Source of the DNA: Hofstenia miamia
Lineage: Eukaryota > Xenacoelomorpha > Acoela
Assembly: GCA_004352715.1 (NCBI GenBank)
Contig: SCFE01000021.1
Span: 1,660,384 to 1,724,383 of the forward strand
Reading direction: 5' to 3'
DNA length: 64,000 nt
Made by a program: the position numbers and the translations under genes. Shown here piece after piece: positions 1-10,054 of this stretch. Each line of letters starts with the position of its first letter. The stretch's first letter is position 1. Below the pieces are notes generated by a model, which saw nothing but the letters and a program-made list of their open reading frames with translations, did not search any database and was not told the origin of the DNA.

Positions 1-98
1 TATATATATATAATTTATTTTGTAGGAAGGTAGGGACTACTGAAAGACTATTTCCTACAAAAATTCAGGAATTTATGTGGAAAAATTTTAATGTTTAG

Positions 99-3000
99 AT
101 CTGCAAAGAAAAAATGATCAATTGTGGTTTTACTTTCTGGGATTGGTTTTACCATGCGCTAAAATTCTTATCTTCTCAAGAACATTTGAAGGATCTGATT
201 AATGTATCATGCTTATCAGGATTTGTTAGCAAAGATTTTTTTGGAGAGAGTGTCGACACCTCCAGTATTTCTTCAATGATTGCAATTCGCATATCAGAGA
301 CAAAATTAAGTCACATATCCATTTCACTTTTTAATGAAAATAATTGGTCTCATCTGGCTCCGATGAACGAACAATTTTTTAAGGTATATATTTTACTGGT
401 TTTATATTAAGCGATCCCTCCTAATGTTAAAGGTTTTTGTTGTGCATTTTACTTAATCTGCTCTTTAACTATTTATATCAATAAAACTGGAGTTAAATAA
501 CCAGTTTTTTTAGAAATGTAGACGTCTCTATTCTTTAAAGTATTGTTTCAAAACTAGGGGGCTGCATCTCCCAGGCCCCCACAATCCAGTCCTGACTAGG
601 AAGTGTCTCCGCTAGGTATTTGCGTGGGTTTAGGGAATTGTTTACTATAACAATAACAGTAATATAGTTATGTAATTATGGAGAACTATAGTGTGACCTC
701 GCCTATTCGCGGTTCGCCTTTCGCGGCCCCGCATATTCGCGGGTTAAGAAAAGTTCCAATATGTAAGTATCTTTAGAGTGTTTGGGAAACATTTGGTAAT
801 GTATATAATATCATACATATACGCTTTAAAACTGCATCCAATATTCGCGGTTTTTCGCTATTCGCGGAGGGATAAGGAACGTAACCCCCGTGAATAATGA
901 GGTCATACTGTATTTGGTTTTCGAGCAGCATTTCTCTAAGGGTGCGCTCTGCTTTAGTTAACCCCATTATTGTAGGGTGAATGTNCATGTATAATATTGA
1001 AGTAAAAAAATAAAATGTGTTTACATTATCATTACAGAGAAATAAATAACCGTATGTATTATTGTAAAATATATAACCGTATGCAATACTGTTAGATTTT
1101 TACTGTATTAATGAGCAGAAGTATCTTTAGAGTGTTTGGGAAACATTTGGTAATGTATATAATATCATACATATACGCTTTAAAACTGCATCCAATATTC
1201 GCGGTTTTTCGCTATTCGCGGAGGGATAAGGAACGTAACCCCCGTGAATAATGAGGTCATACTGTATTTGGTTTTCGAGCAGCATTTCTCTAAGGGTGCG
1301 CTCTGCTTTAGTTAACCCCATTATTGTAGGGTGAATGTGTCGCTCACATTCCTGTAGAGGAGATTCCCCTCTCTTAATAAATAGTCCCGCAATTCCATAA
1401 ACATCAGTATACTAGGAAGTGTATATATTAAAAAAACAACTTTAGATTGGTTGAAATATTTGTATGATTTGTATAATAGCTCATCTTTGTTTGTTTACGC
1501 GTCAAAGTGTGGAGTAAATGAAGTGAAATTAAATTAGTGTTGTAACACATTCTCTTATATTTCCCAGAATAAACAGCAATGTAGTTGATTTTAGGTTCAC
1601 TTTACTTCCAGATTAACTACTTTTCCAACAGTATATGATATATGCATTAGCGATATAATTAATTGCAACAAGGCAAAAATTCAATAAATTATATGTAAGT
1701 GTGTTTAAACCTACGGTAAATCTGTAAATTAGTGATTTTATAATGTCAATATTTTAAATGTTCTACTTTGGCACTATTTGTATTGAGACACTCTTAAGAA
1801 TTGATTTAAAAAGGTAAATATCCTTGATGAATTGCTCATGATTCCAAATTTCTAAAACATCACAAATAATTTTATTTTTTGGTATTATCTTCCCAAAAAG
1901 CTTTTTATTATTGCTGGTACGCCTTCAATTGCATTCATATCAGGAGAGTTGCTAAGCCACTTTAATACAGATACATTTGGTCGTGCCTTTTATTCTTTAT
2001 TCTTTTCATTGACAGATAGCAATATCTTGATGAAAAATTCTGTCTCCAAATTTGAAATCATTGGGCAATTAAGGAATATCGCTTATATACTTTATAATTT
2101 GGCAATATTTATTTTGGTTCAGCATTTCTTCACAACTATGCAATCTTCAGGCTCGATTCCTGATATCATAACCTAAAGACATATATGAGATTTTCCACTT
2201 GTAGTTGGAGTTTCTCAGCAAGGTCTTGTACCCTGTCCCATTGCAAAAAGAGTAGAGATAGAATGACGTAGTCACACATATTTCTAGTAGGGTGGCCTGA
2301 CAAGCCTCTCAAGAATGATTTAATTAAAAACATGTGGACAAGCATAAAGAAAAAAATTTTTCTGGAACAAATATCAATAAATGAGATATTTTGAACCATG
2401 AGGGAAGCATCAAGGAAATTTGCTAAAGCCTTATTAAATCAATGCTAAAGAGTATATCAGTCTCAACACTAATAGAGGCCAGAAGAAAAAAATTAAAATA
2501 TTGAAATTTATATTATTAATTTGGAGAGTTACTGTAGGTTTAAATACATTTACATATATATTTTTGTTTTTGACTTGTTGCAGATAATTTGGTCACTGCT
2601 GTAGTACTTAATGTTTTTAATTTGAAAAAATTTAGTACCGTGAGCAATGACGTCTTCAGGGGTATTGGACCATAAAAAAACATATTGTCCTTTGTGTCAA
2701 AATGAGGCAAAATAAATGTTAGGCCTATATCAATGATGGTTTGCAATTAAATATCAAAATCGGAAACTGCACAAAGTTTGGAGGATGGGAAGAATTCACC
2801 CCTGTATGAATGCTACCCCACAATCATGTCCACCTTTGGTTAGGACCAGGGTGGGAATCGGTTCAATCCGCACTGACCGGATCGGCGGGTCGAGCCAAAA
2901 ATTAACGAGTCGTATTGGGTTGCTCATAGACGGGTCGAGATGCGGGTCATTCATACTTGTTAAAATGAAATAAGACGAAAATTTTTTAAGAACAATTTAA

Positions 3001-3605
3001 CAAGTAAAACATTTGAATCTTTGACATTCTTAAAGATTTTACTTATTTTTGTATTTTTTTGACTTCGTGTTGTTTTTATTGATTCTTGTATGCTTAAAGC
3101 ATTTTGTGTGTATACCGGTATTATACCAGCAATCTTTCTTTGATCGGGTCAGTGTTCGATGAGTCGGATCCGGTCATTGTTAGATGGATCGGGTTGGTCG
3201 GGGTGGAAAATGTGGTTATAAATTGTTTTAAAAGCGTTCGTAATGTCAATAAATATCTTTAGTCTTTAGTTTTCATCATATTAACTTTGTTTTCAATGTT
3301 ATATGTGTGTTTTCATTGGGGTTTGCTGAACTCGGAATTAAAATATTGGACTGACTGTAATGTGAACCTTAATTTAGGTGAAAAGTCTTCGTGAAGTGAT
3401 AACTGATTTCGTTACTCAAGGTCATATTAATGAGCCAATGTTTCTTTGGAATCTTAGACTGCCATATAGTTATCGAGGATTCTGCGAAAACTCGGATTTA
3501 AGAGTTGATGCGGACAGTATGTACACTGGAGTGAGCTTGGTTACTGCAATAAGTAATTCGGTTCCATTTTCACCATCAGCCTTTAGTGATATCTTTGATT
3601 CTTAG
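99..3605 (+). CDS. STAT-family transcription factor, 3' part (last two exons)
   Basis: Exons are 99-383 and 3378-3605, joined in phase 0; the 5' part lies outside the window. The first exon follows an AG at 97-98 and ends at AAG|GTATAT. It carries the STAT linker-to-SH2 signature: FTFWDWF, then LSGFVSK (family form GFV/I-K), then IAIRISET, equivalent to the FLLRFSDS strand that holds the phosphotyrosine-binding arginine; that arginine is kept. The second exon follows TTTAG and encodes VKSLREVITDF, like the region after the SH2 core, then a short tail with candidate tyrosines (PYSYRG, DSMYTG), and stops at 3603-3605. STATs are latent cytoplasmic factors that dimerise through SH2-phosphotyrosine contacts and enter the nucleus. 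The tail after SH2 is short, so a long transactivation domain is absent unless another isoform exists. The subfamily cannot be assigned. Family assignment rests on several spaced motifs and matching splice phase. Confidence 0.82.
689..910. mobile_element. Tigger/pogo-type MITE in STAT intron
   Basis: The ends are inverted: TAGTGTGACCTCGCCTATTC at the left and, read on the minus strand, CAGTATGACCTCATTATTCA at the right. Both are flanked by TA (687-688 and 911-912), as expected for the Tc1/mariner/pogo superfamily. The interior is rich in TTCGCGG motifs, as in Tigger-like ends. At 222 bp with no transposase it is non-autonomous. Part of it recurs at 1120-1267 because of the duplication described separately. 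Confidence 0.7.
766..1339. repeat. Duplicated segment around single-N position 985
   Basis: About 220 bp at 766-984 recurs almost exactly at 1120-1339. The first copy ends at a single N (985), and 986-1119 lies between the copies. The second copy lacks the left end of the MITE. This resembles an unresolved overlap or haplotype join rather than a true duplication. Confidence 0.75.
2830..3215. repeat. GC-richer interspersed repeat in STAT intron
   Basis: A block with repeated gggtcg/cggatc words (e.g. GATCGGCGGGTCGAGCC and GAGTCGGATCCGGTC) stands out from the AT-rich surroundings. Similar gggtcggg-rich blocks occur at 27161-27588 and 48280-48600, suggesting fragments of related short DNA transposons. 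No reliable terminal inverted repeats were seen here. Confidence 0.4.
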
Positions 3606-5576
3606 CCGGTCACAAATTGTATAAATCAGCCTAACGCGGTGTGGTCTACATTTACCTATTTGACATCAACGGCCTGGCGTCAATTGAATTTTGCATTCAA
3701 TTGATGTCAAATTCGAATTTCTTTCCCATTCAGACTTCTAATTTTTTTAAATATTTGTCTAAGTAGATTTTAAATCAATGCTTGTAAAGTTTGTAGAATA
3801 TTGTCTATTTTAATTAAATGATTTATTTTTTTAACTTCTAGAAACTGCATAATATTCACGGGCAATTTATTAGTAACAACATTCTAGTGGAAGATTTGAA
3901 ACCAATATATTTATATAAGTTCTAAATGAAAATAGGTCTATACTTGATAGCATAGAAGTTTGTAAATGTCCCGCTGCGTATTAGAAACTAATTTTACGGT
4001 AATAAAAATTAGCACATATAAATGCAAATATACAATTTTGAATACAATAGAAGCTGTTTCGTTTAAAAAACGTGATGCCTTTCAGATTTTATATGTTCAA
4101 ATTTTAACGCATTCAAGCTAGTTTTGAAGTAACATGATAAGATGGTCTAGTCTTTTAATTTTTAAGAACAATCCTAAGTTGTGTTCAAAAATAAATTAAA
4201 AATCCTACTATAAGACACCGTTTTTGAATAAATCTTTTGCACGCTCATTTCTACGACTTCCATTTGGCTTTTATTTTGGATATAGTGTAGTAATGTTTTG
4301 TTTGCCAAAATTATAAGAGTCGCTATTTGTAAATAAAATCTATTCACAAATTAAATCGACAGAAATAGCCTGTGTCAATAATTTTTGGCTTTAATTGCAA
4401 GTGTTTATGCTATATTCATTATGCGCTATAACTTATAAGATATTTTTCATTAATATTATTCTGGGAAATCACCCAGTGCTCACGTTATTGCACACTCTCA
4501 CTACCGTTGTATGGTTATTCAACATTTCATTCTAAGACATTTAAATTCCGAAAAGTGCTAAATTTAGAACTTCAATTTTGCAAAAATTTTATGTTTGTCA
4601 ATCTCCTTAAGCAATGCATCCCTAAGATCAGGTAATTATAAGGTTTAAATCTCAGGAGAACGACAATGAACGTTAATGGTTTCGTGATATTTTGATTGAC
4701 TTCCGGAATCCATTGAGTTGTTTTGCGCGCAAAGCCTAAGATCGTGTTGCCAAAGGAGGCTTTATTAGGGCACTGCCAGGTTGCGATTTAAGATCGAAAG
4801 CGTTGAAAAAGGCATTGTATTTGATGAAAATTGTCAGTCGATTAAAATGAGACAATCACTATATTCTTTCGAAGAACAGCTTTCAGACCTCGCAACAATG
4901 GAAAAATTAGTATTAGGAAGAATAGTGTTGTAGATAGAATCTTCAAACTATGTTTCAATAAGAGCATGAGATATTGCTGGTGAACTTTATACAATGGATG
5001 TTAGTTTTAAACGATCCTAAAAATTTAATGCAGAATATTTATGTTGATTGTTACATTTTTATTATTTGTAATGAAATATAGAATTTATAATTTTGTCAGC
5101 TTCTTAAACTGAAAATTCATCATTAATAACGTTTTCATTGTAATGAAATTTTATCAAACGTCATTTAAGCTATTCTTTCTCAAGAAGGAGGTCTTCAAAA
5201 GATACTCTTTACGTATACAATATGATATTCCTTTAAATTTTGAAGTGGAACCTATAATTTTACGAGCATATCATAACAAATGAAATTCTTTATTCCCTTG
5301 GATATCACAAAGGCAATTTTGTATGGATTTGTAAATGGTGTAAATATTTTTAAATTAATGTTAGTAATAATTTCTCGTTGGATTTTGCAATCCGTGCTAG
5401 TAAAATTATGTGAAAGAATGTTTAAAATCTTTTATCCGTCAGTGACTATCATTTCGAATCAATTCATTGACTGCACATACAATCACGAAATATAATGTCA
5501 AATTTAAACTATAAATTTCATAGTAGGTAAATAATTTAGTGATATGCTATATAAATTCACTTTTGTTCATAAACAC
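3606..5576. other. Gene-poor stretch downstream of the STAT-like gene
   Basis: AT-rich sequence with no ORF showing a recognisable motif and no convincing exon. It presumably includes the STAT 3' UTR and intergenic DNA. No structured repeat was seen. Confidence 0.5.
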
Positions 5577-5905
5577 TTATTGATGCATTTCAACCACTTA
5601 TGAGCCATCGTCAAAATACAATATTGCGACAAATAAAACTTAACAAAACTACTGCACTAAATGTTGACAAAATTACACATGAATTTACAAACTAAAACAT
5701 AAGTTCATTTGGTGTAATTAACTTGCATATTTAAAATCTTATTATGATCTTTTTTTAATATGATGGCTTCTGCTATTTTAGGATCTTTGTTCTTATGATA
5801 TTGAAATAATTTTTTTAAGTTCGTTAGAATGTTGGTAGTTATATGTATTTAAGAGTCCACTAAAATGTTTTTTAAGTGATTGAAATGCATCAATAAGTAC
5901 GCGTA
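5577..5905 (-). mobile_element. Penelope-like element fragment with inverted flanks
   Basis: On the minus strand about 5860-5705 reads as the C-terminal tail of a Penelope-like GIY-YIG endonuclease: residues like KKLFQYHKNKDPKIAEAI, then LKKDHNKILNMQ and a stop. This fits the family pattern of an ESI/EAI helix followed by a P-x-LN-Q-type tail. Downstream, at 5614-5583 (minus), is a TTGACGATGGC...GTTGAAATGCATC segment. The AGTGATTGAAATGCATCAAT part recurs in inverted orientation at about 5876-5900 (plus). The layout matches the better-preserved element at 6294-6760. Confidence 0.5.
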
Positions 5906-6248
5906 GTTAAATAATATATTCATTAATTTCTCGCATTTAGTAAATTTTTAATTGAAAAGTTTAAGTTTTTATATATTATTTTTGCTTTACTTCCCGTACA
6001 AAATACAAAATGAAAAAAGGGAGTAAAAACAAAGAGAATTAAAGGCGGATAAAATTACAAAACCATCTGTAAGATATTTTATTAAGTTTGGAACAGTTGA
6101 ACTTCTATATCTATTAGTTTTCCATCTTGATCTGGTATAATCTTGTTTCATGTTCATCCGGAACCTATAGTTTGTAATTTTTGCATACAGATAATGGTAA
6201 TAATTTGAAGAAACTCGCTCTGTAAATATTCTGAATTGTTCATAGAAA

Positions 6249-6653
6249 ATGCCCTCAACTATTGTAAAATTGTCGTTTTTTAGGAGCTTAATTAACCTTA
6301 ATAAGAACATGCAGATATATTTCGACTTACAAAGTCATCGTCAGTTTTACAAATTATTCCCTCTAAATTTACTAGATTTTACAATAATAATTATATGCAC
6401 CTGTGGTGAAGATTATATTGGTTTTTCTAGTAGGCAACTATCAAGAAGAATTAAAGAACATGAGACCAGTTCTAATATATCGAATCATCTAATTAAGTGC
6501 GGACTAAATTTTGAAACAAACATATTACATCAGACATCAAGATCAAGTAATTTAAAAATTATTGAGAGTATTTTTATAAAATCCTTGCAACCAAGTTTAA
6601 ACACAAAAGAAGACTATATTTATAAATTAAACTTGCCACTTTTTAAAATTTAA
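6249..6653 (+). pseudogene. Penelope-like GIY-YIG endonuclease domain fragment
   Basis: The 134-codon frame is a remnant of the C-terminal endonuclease of a Penelope-like retroelement. From about residue 50 it reads ICTCGEDYIGFSSRQLSRRI, matching the PLE pattern C-x-C-G-x-x-YIG-x-(T/S)-S-R-x-L-x-x-R-I-K-E-H; the KEH that follows is present. Next come a NHLIKCG segment and a KIIESIFIKSLQPSLNTK tail, the usual ESI-x-I...P-x-LN ending. The GIY-YIG nuclease nicks target DNA in these elements, while the reverse transcriptase normally lies upstream and is missing here. The first ~48 codons lie in the left arm of a long inverted repeat and are probably not native coding sequence, so this is a truncated copy. 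Confidence 0.72.
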
Positions 6654-6760
6654 AAAATTATAATTATTATTGTAAAATCTAGTAAATTTAGAGGGAATAA
6701 TATGTAAAACTGACGATGACTTTGTAAGTCGAAATATATCTGCATGTTCTTATTAAGGTT
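6294..6760. repeat. 102-bp inverted repeat pair flanking the GIY-YIG fragment
   Basis: 6294-6395 is the reverse complement of 6659-6760 with about one mismatch that I can see. The arms enclose the GIY-YIG coding piece. Penelope-like elements are known for terminal repeats (pLTRs) in both direct and inverted orientation, so these are read as a pLTR pair. Each arm contains a CTGACGA...GAAA hammerhead-like core (6314-6344 minus, 6710-6740 plus). Confidence 0.75.
6710..6740 (+). ncRNA. Hammerhead-ribozyme-like core in pLTR
   Basis: CTGACGA (6710-6716) fits the hammerhead CUGANGA core. It is followed by one extra T, a perfect 5-bp hairpin GACTT-TGT-AAGTC (6718-6730), then GAAA (6731-6734) and TATATC. 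Hammerheads are established in Penelope-like pLTRs. Points against: the unpaired T before stem II and a weak, spaced stem I. A second copy lies inverted at 6314-6344. Function is not shown. Confidence 0.4.
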
Positions 6761-6762
6761 AT

Positions 6763-6907
6763 TGTAAAATTATAACACATTTAAGAATATGGCTTTTTGT
6801 ACAATCGTTTACATCTAATTTAAAAATAGAACTCTTAACCAAACTATAACGAGACTGTTAGCAGGTTGTTTGTGGCATGCGAAATAATCTAGACTAATTT
6901 GAGTTCA
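6763..6907 (-). repeat. 3' LTR of the copia element
   Basis: Direct repeat of 12564-12714, sharing stretches such as TAGCAGGTTGTTTGT and AATCTAGACTAATTTG. It begins TGTGAACTC and ends TTTTACA on the minus strand, and abuts the right arm of the Penelope inverted repeat with a 2-bp spacer. Confidence 0.82.
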
Positions 6908-6927
6908 CATTCCCCACTTTTTCCTTC
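6908..6927 (-). promoter_or_regulatory. Polypurine tract of the copia element
   Basis: On the minus strand this reads as AAGGAAAAAGTGGGGAA, purine-only but for one T, immediately before the 3' LTR. This is the expected position of the plus-strand primer. Confidence 0.7.
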
Positions 6928-7120
6928 TTGATAAAACCAATTCCTGAATTGTTGATTTAGAGAATTTGCTATATTTTGTTAAGCCATCGGCTAACATGGA
7001 TTTACCAACAATAAAATCTATTGTCTAGTCAGAACAATGGATACCTTCGCGAATATAATTAAAATAAAAAGCAAGACGTTTTTCCACAGGATCTCGACCA
7101 TATTGAACACCGCAAACTAG

Positions 7121-7531
7121 TTATTTGGAGTCTGTGAACACTTTAATAGTAAGCTGTTGACCAATAATAGCATAAATAATGTGTCGAATGTGACACAATG
7201 AGTCCAACTCATCAACTAACGCTATGGTTTCTGCTGATGGCGCGCTATGCGCAGTTCTGTGTAACTTCTTCAAAAACCAAAATATCAAATCAAGACCCCT
7301 GAACAACATGAATCCTCTCCAGCTATGATTGCCAAAAGACGCTGCAGAATATATATCTAGTGAATCATTATACGAATTCCTGGTAAGCGACAAAAATAGG
7401 CTTTCATATTTCAAACAACGTATTAATTTATTATCTTTGCGATGCCAAAATTCATTTGGAGAACAAGTTTGTGATAGCATCTCAGCAACTTCAAAACTGA
7501 ATTCATGACGACTAACAGCTGATATATCCAA
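7121..7531 (-). pseudogene. copia RNase H domain remnant
   Basis: The 136-codon frame contains a copia-type RNase H. IYSAASFGNHSWRGF corresponds to the family's YSDASFG strand, KKLHRTAHSAPSAETIALVD is the conserved WSSKK-x-H-R-V-A-x-S-S-A-E segment carrying the catalytic Glu, and VFTDSK holds the later catalytic Asp. The first catalytic Asp (YSD) reads as Ala, so the domain would not be active as written. It lies between the RT and the 3' LTR, as expected. RNase H removes the RNA strand during reverse transcription. Confidence 0.78.
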
Positions 7532-7675
7532 AGCAGTTTGCCCATTGCAGTATGATAATTTGATATATATTTAACCCAATGATTATTAACTTGAAGTACT
7601 TCTCCCATCGTGAACTGAGTTCAAAATTCTTTAATTATATAATCCAACCAATTTATTTCACTTGAAAACAGCAAA

Positions 7676-7704
<29 letters not shown>
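7676..7704. repeat. (ATT)n microsatellite
   Basis: About nine uninterrupted ATT units inside the copia element. Confidence 0.9.
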
Positions 7705-7706
<2 letters not shown>

Positions 7707-8258
7707 GATTAACTAATTAATTAATAATAATAAATCATTAAAAAATTTTACAAATAATTTTAAATTACTGAAATCGCGTTCTGACCACTGTGGGAAACCG
7801 ATCAATTTAGTAAGGATACAAATGAGCATGATTCCAAGTAATAGTTCATGATATTAAGAAGCGAACAAATAAATGTCAAGTATCTTTCGGTTCAATCTAT
7901 ATACAAGAACGACTGTTAGTTGTGTTTAATATTTGTTTTTCTATCTTTTGCAAACGAAAGTTTTTCTTCATCTTTCTTGAAATTTCCGAAGTGAGCAGAA
8001 AATTTCTGAAGGACAGATTTTTTAACCAGATTTCAATTAGTCTTTCTATTTAGATCTTTTCTTAGTCTAAGTAAGAAAGTTTAATGTCAAGAAAAGGTTA
8101 TTCGTTCCTATACTTTCTTTAAATTTCTTCCGGCACACTCCTAATGCCTTTATTGAAAGAAAATTCTTTAAATTTGCTTTTACACAAGTCTTGCAATAAT
8201 AGTATAATTTTAGTTAACTTCAACTATTGTTATTGTTGTAAATAGATTTATTTGAATC

Positions 8259-8480
8259 TTAGTATGGTGGAGACATAATTAGGAGTTTTCTTTGAAAGGA
8301 ATGATCTACATGTATTATTACTGTACCACGGAGAATTGACGAACTATCACGGAAAATATACAAAGCACGATCAGCAGAACACTCAACACCACCAAGTTTG
8401 GATAAGCTCTCAGTAGCCGCCTCGTAACACAGCTTTGAAGCGTCAGTAAGCCCATAAACACCAGGTCGCAAACGCCACAT
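8259..8480 (-). pseudogene. copia reverse transcriptase C-terminal part (copy 1)
   Basis: The frame reads WRLRPGVYGLTDASKLCYEA, the classic copia L-x-K-x-LYGL-x-Q/DA-x-R-x-W block, then DRALYIF and IIHVDHSF. The last corresponds to the (Y/H)VDD catalytic box, with the second Asp read as His. An identical frame occurs at 9017-9238 in the duplicated block. With the catalytic box changed and upstream RT rearranged, this is a relic. Confidence 0.75.
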
Positions 8481-9016
8481 GACGTTATAGGAACAATCAG
8501 CGTCAATTAGTGGTTGAACTTAAACAGAACAGTCAAGTTCCTNCACTGTGGGAAACCGATCAATTTAGTAAGGATACAAATGAGCATGATTCCAAGTAAT
8601 AGTTCATGATATTAAGAAGCGAACAAATAAATGTCAAGTATCTTTCGGTTCAATCTATATACAAGAACGACTGTTAGTTGTGTTTAATATTTGTTTTTCT
8701 ATCTTTTGCAAACGAAAGTTTTTCTTCATCTTTCTTGAAATTTCCGAAGTGAGCAGAAAATTTCTGAAGGACAGATTTTTTAACCAGATTTCAATTAGTC
8801 TTTCTATTTAGATCTTTTCTTAGTCTAAGTAAGAAAGTTTAATGTCAAGAAAAGGTTATTCGTTCCTATACTTTCTTTAAATTTCTTCCGGCACACTCCT
8901 AATGCCTTTATTGAAAGAAAATTCTTTAAATTTGCTTTTACACAAGTCTTGCAATAATAGTATAATTTTAGTTAACTTCAACTATTGTTATTGTTGTAAA
9001 TAGATTTATTTGAATC

Positions 9017-9238
9017 TTAGTATGGTGGAGACATAATTAGGAGTTTTCTTTGAAAGGAATGATCCACATGTATTATTACTGTACCACGGAGAATTGACGA
9101 ACTATCACGGAAAATATACAAAGCACGATCAGCAGAACACTCAACACCACCAAGTTTGGATAAGCTCTCAGTAGCCGCCTCGTAACACAGCTTTGAAGCG
9201 TCAGTAAGCCCATAAACACCAGGTCGCAAACGCCACAT
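9017..9238 (-). pseudogene. copia reverse transcriptase C-terminal part (copy 2)
   Basis: Same protein as 8259-8480, within the 757-bp duplicated block. It is probably the same locus assembled twice. Confidence 0.72.
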
Positions 9239-9301
9239 GACGTTATAGGAACAATCAGCGTCAATTAGTGGTTGAACTTAAACAGAACAGTCAAGTTCCT
9301 T

Positions 9302-10054
9302 GCTTTGAAGGAAGGCTGTCTTAACATCGAAAACATAAACGTGGCAACCAGAAAAAGACGAAAAATATACAAAGCATGATCAGCAAAATACTCAACACCA
9401 CCAAGTTTGGATTAGCTTTCAGTAAGCGTTTTGAACAACAGCTTTGAAGCGTCAGTAAGACCATAAACAGCAGTTCGCAAACACCACAGGATGTTATGGG
9501 AACAATCAGTATCAATTAGAGGTTGAACTTAAACAGAACAGTCAAGTTCCTTGCTTTGAAGGAAGGCTGTCTTAACATCGAAAACATAAATGTGTCAACC
9601 AGAAAAAGACGAAAAATATACAAAGCATGATCAGCAAAATACTCAACACCACCAAGTTTGGATTAGCTTTCAGTAAGCGTTTTGAACAACAGCTTTGAAG
9701 CGTCAGTAAGCCCATAAACAGCAGTTCGCAAACACCACAGGATGTTATGGGAACAATCAGTATCAATTAGAGGTTGAACTTAAACAGAACAGTCAAGTTC
9801 CTTGCTTTGAAGGAAGGCTGTCTTAACATCGAAAACATAAATGTGTCAACCAGAAAAAGACGAAAAATATACAAAGCATGATCAGCAAAATACTCAACAC
9901 CACCAAGTTTGGATTAGCTTTCAGTAAGCGTTTTGAACAACAGCTTTGAAGCGTCAGTAAGCCCATAAACAGCAGTTCGCAAACACCACAGGATGTTATG
10001 GGAACAATCAGTATCAATTAGAGGTTGAACTTAAACAGAACAGTCAAGTTCCTT
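9302..10054 (-). repeat. Three tandem 251-bp units within copia RT
   Basis: The word gctttgaaggaaggctgtct recurs at 9302, 9553, 9804 and 10055, giving an exact 251-bp period. On the minus strand each unit runs from the RT block after KTAFLQSKELDCSV through VYGLTDASKL to DHALYIF, so RT segments are repeated and fused, destroying the frame. Units are nearly identical (e.g. aaacgtggcaacc versus aaatgtgtcaacc), so the expansion is recent compared with the LTR divergence, or is an assembly artefact. Confidence 0.85.

Larger units (their letters stand above)
7786..9300. repeat. 757-bp duplicated block split by single N at 8543
   Basis: 7786-8542 and 8544-9300 are essentially identical; the one difference I noticed is gatctacatg versus gatccacatg near 8306/9062. 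The second copy starts on the base after the N, which points to an assembly join of overlapping contigs or alleles. Confidence 0.85.
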
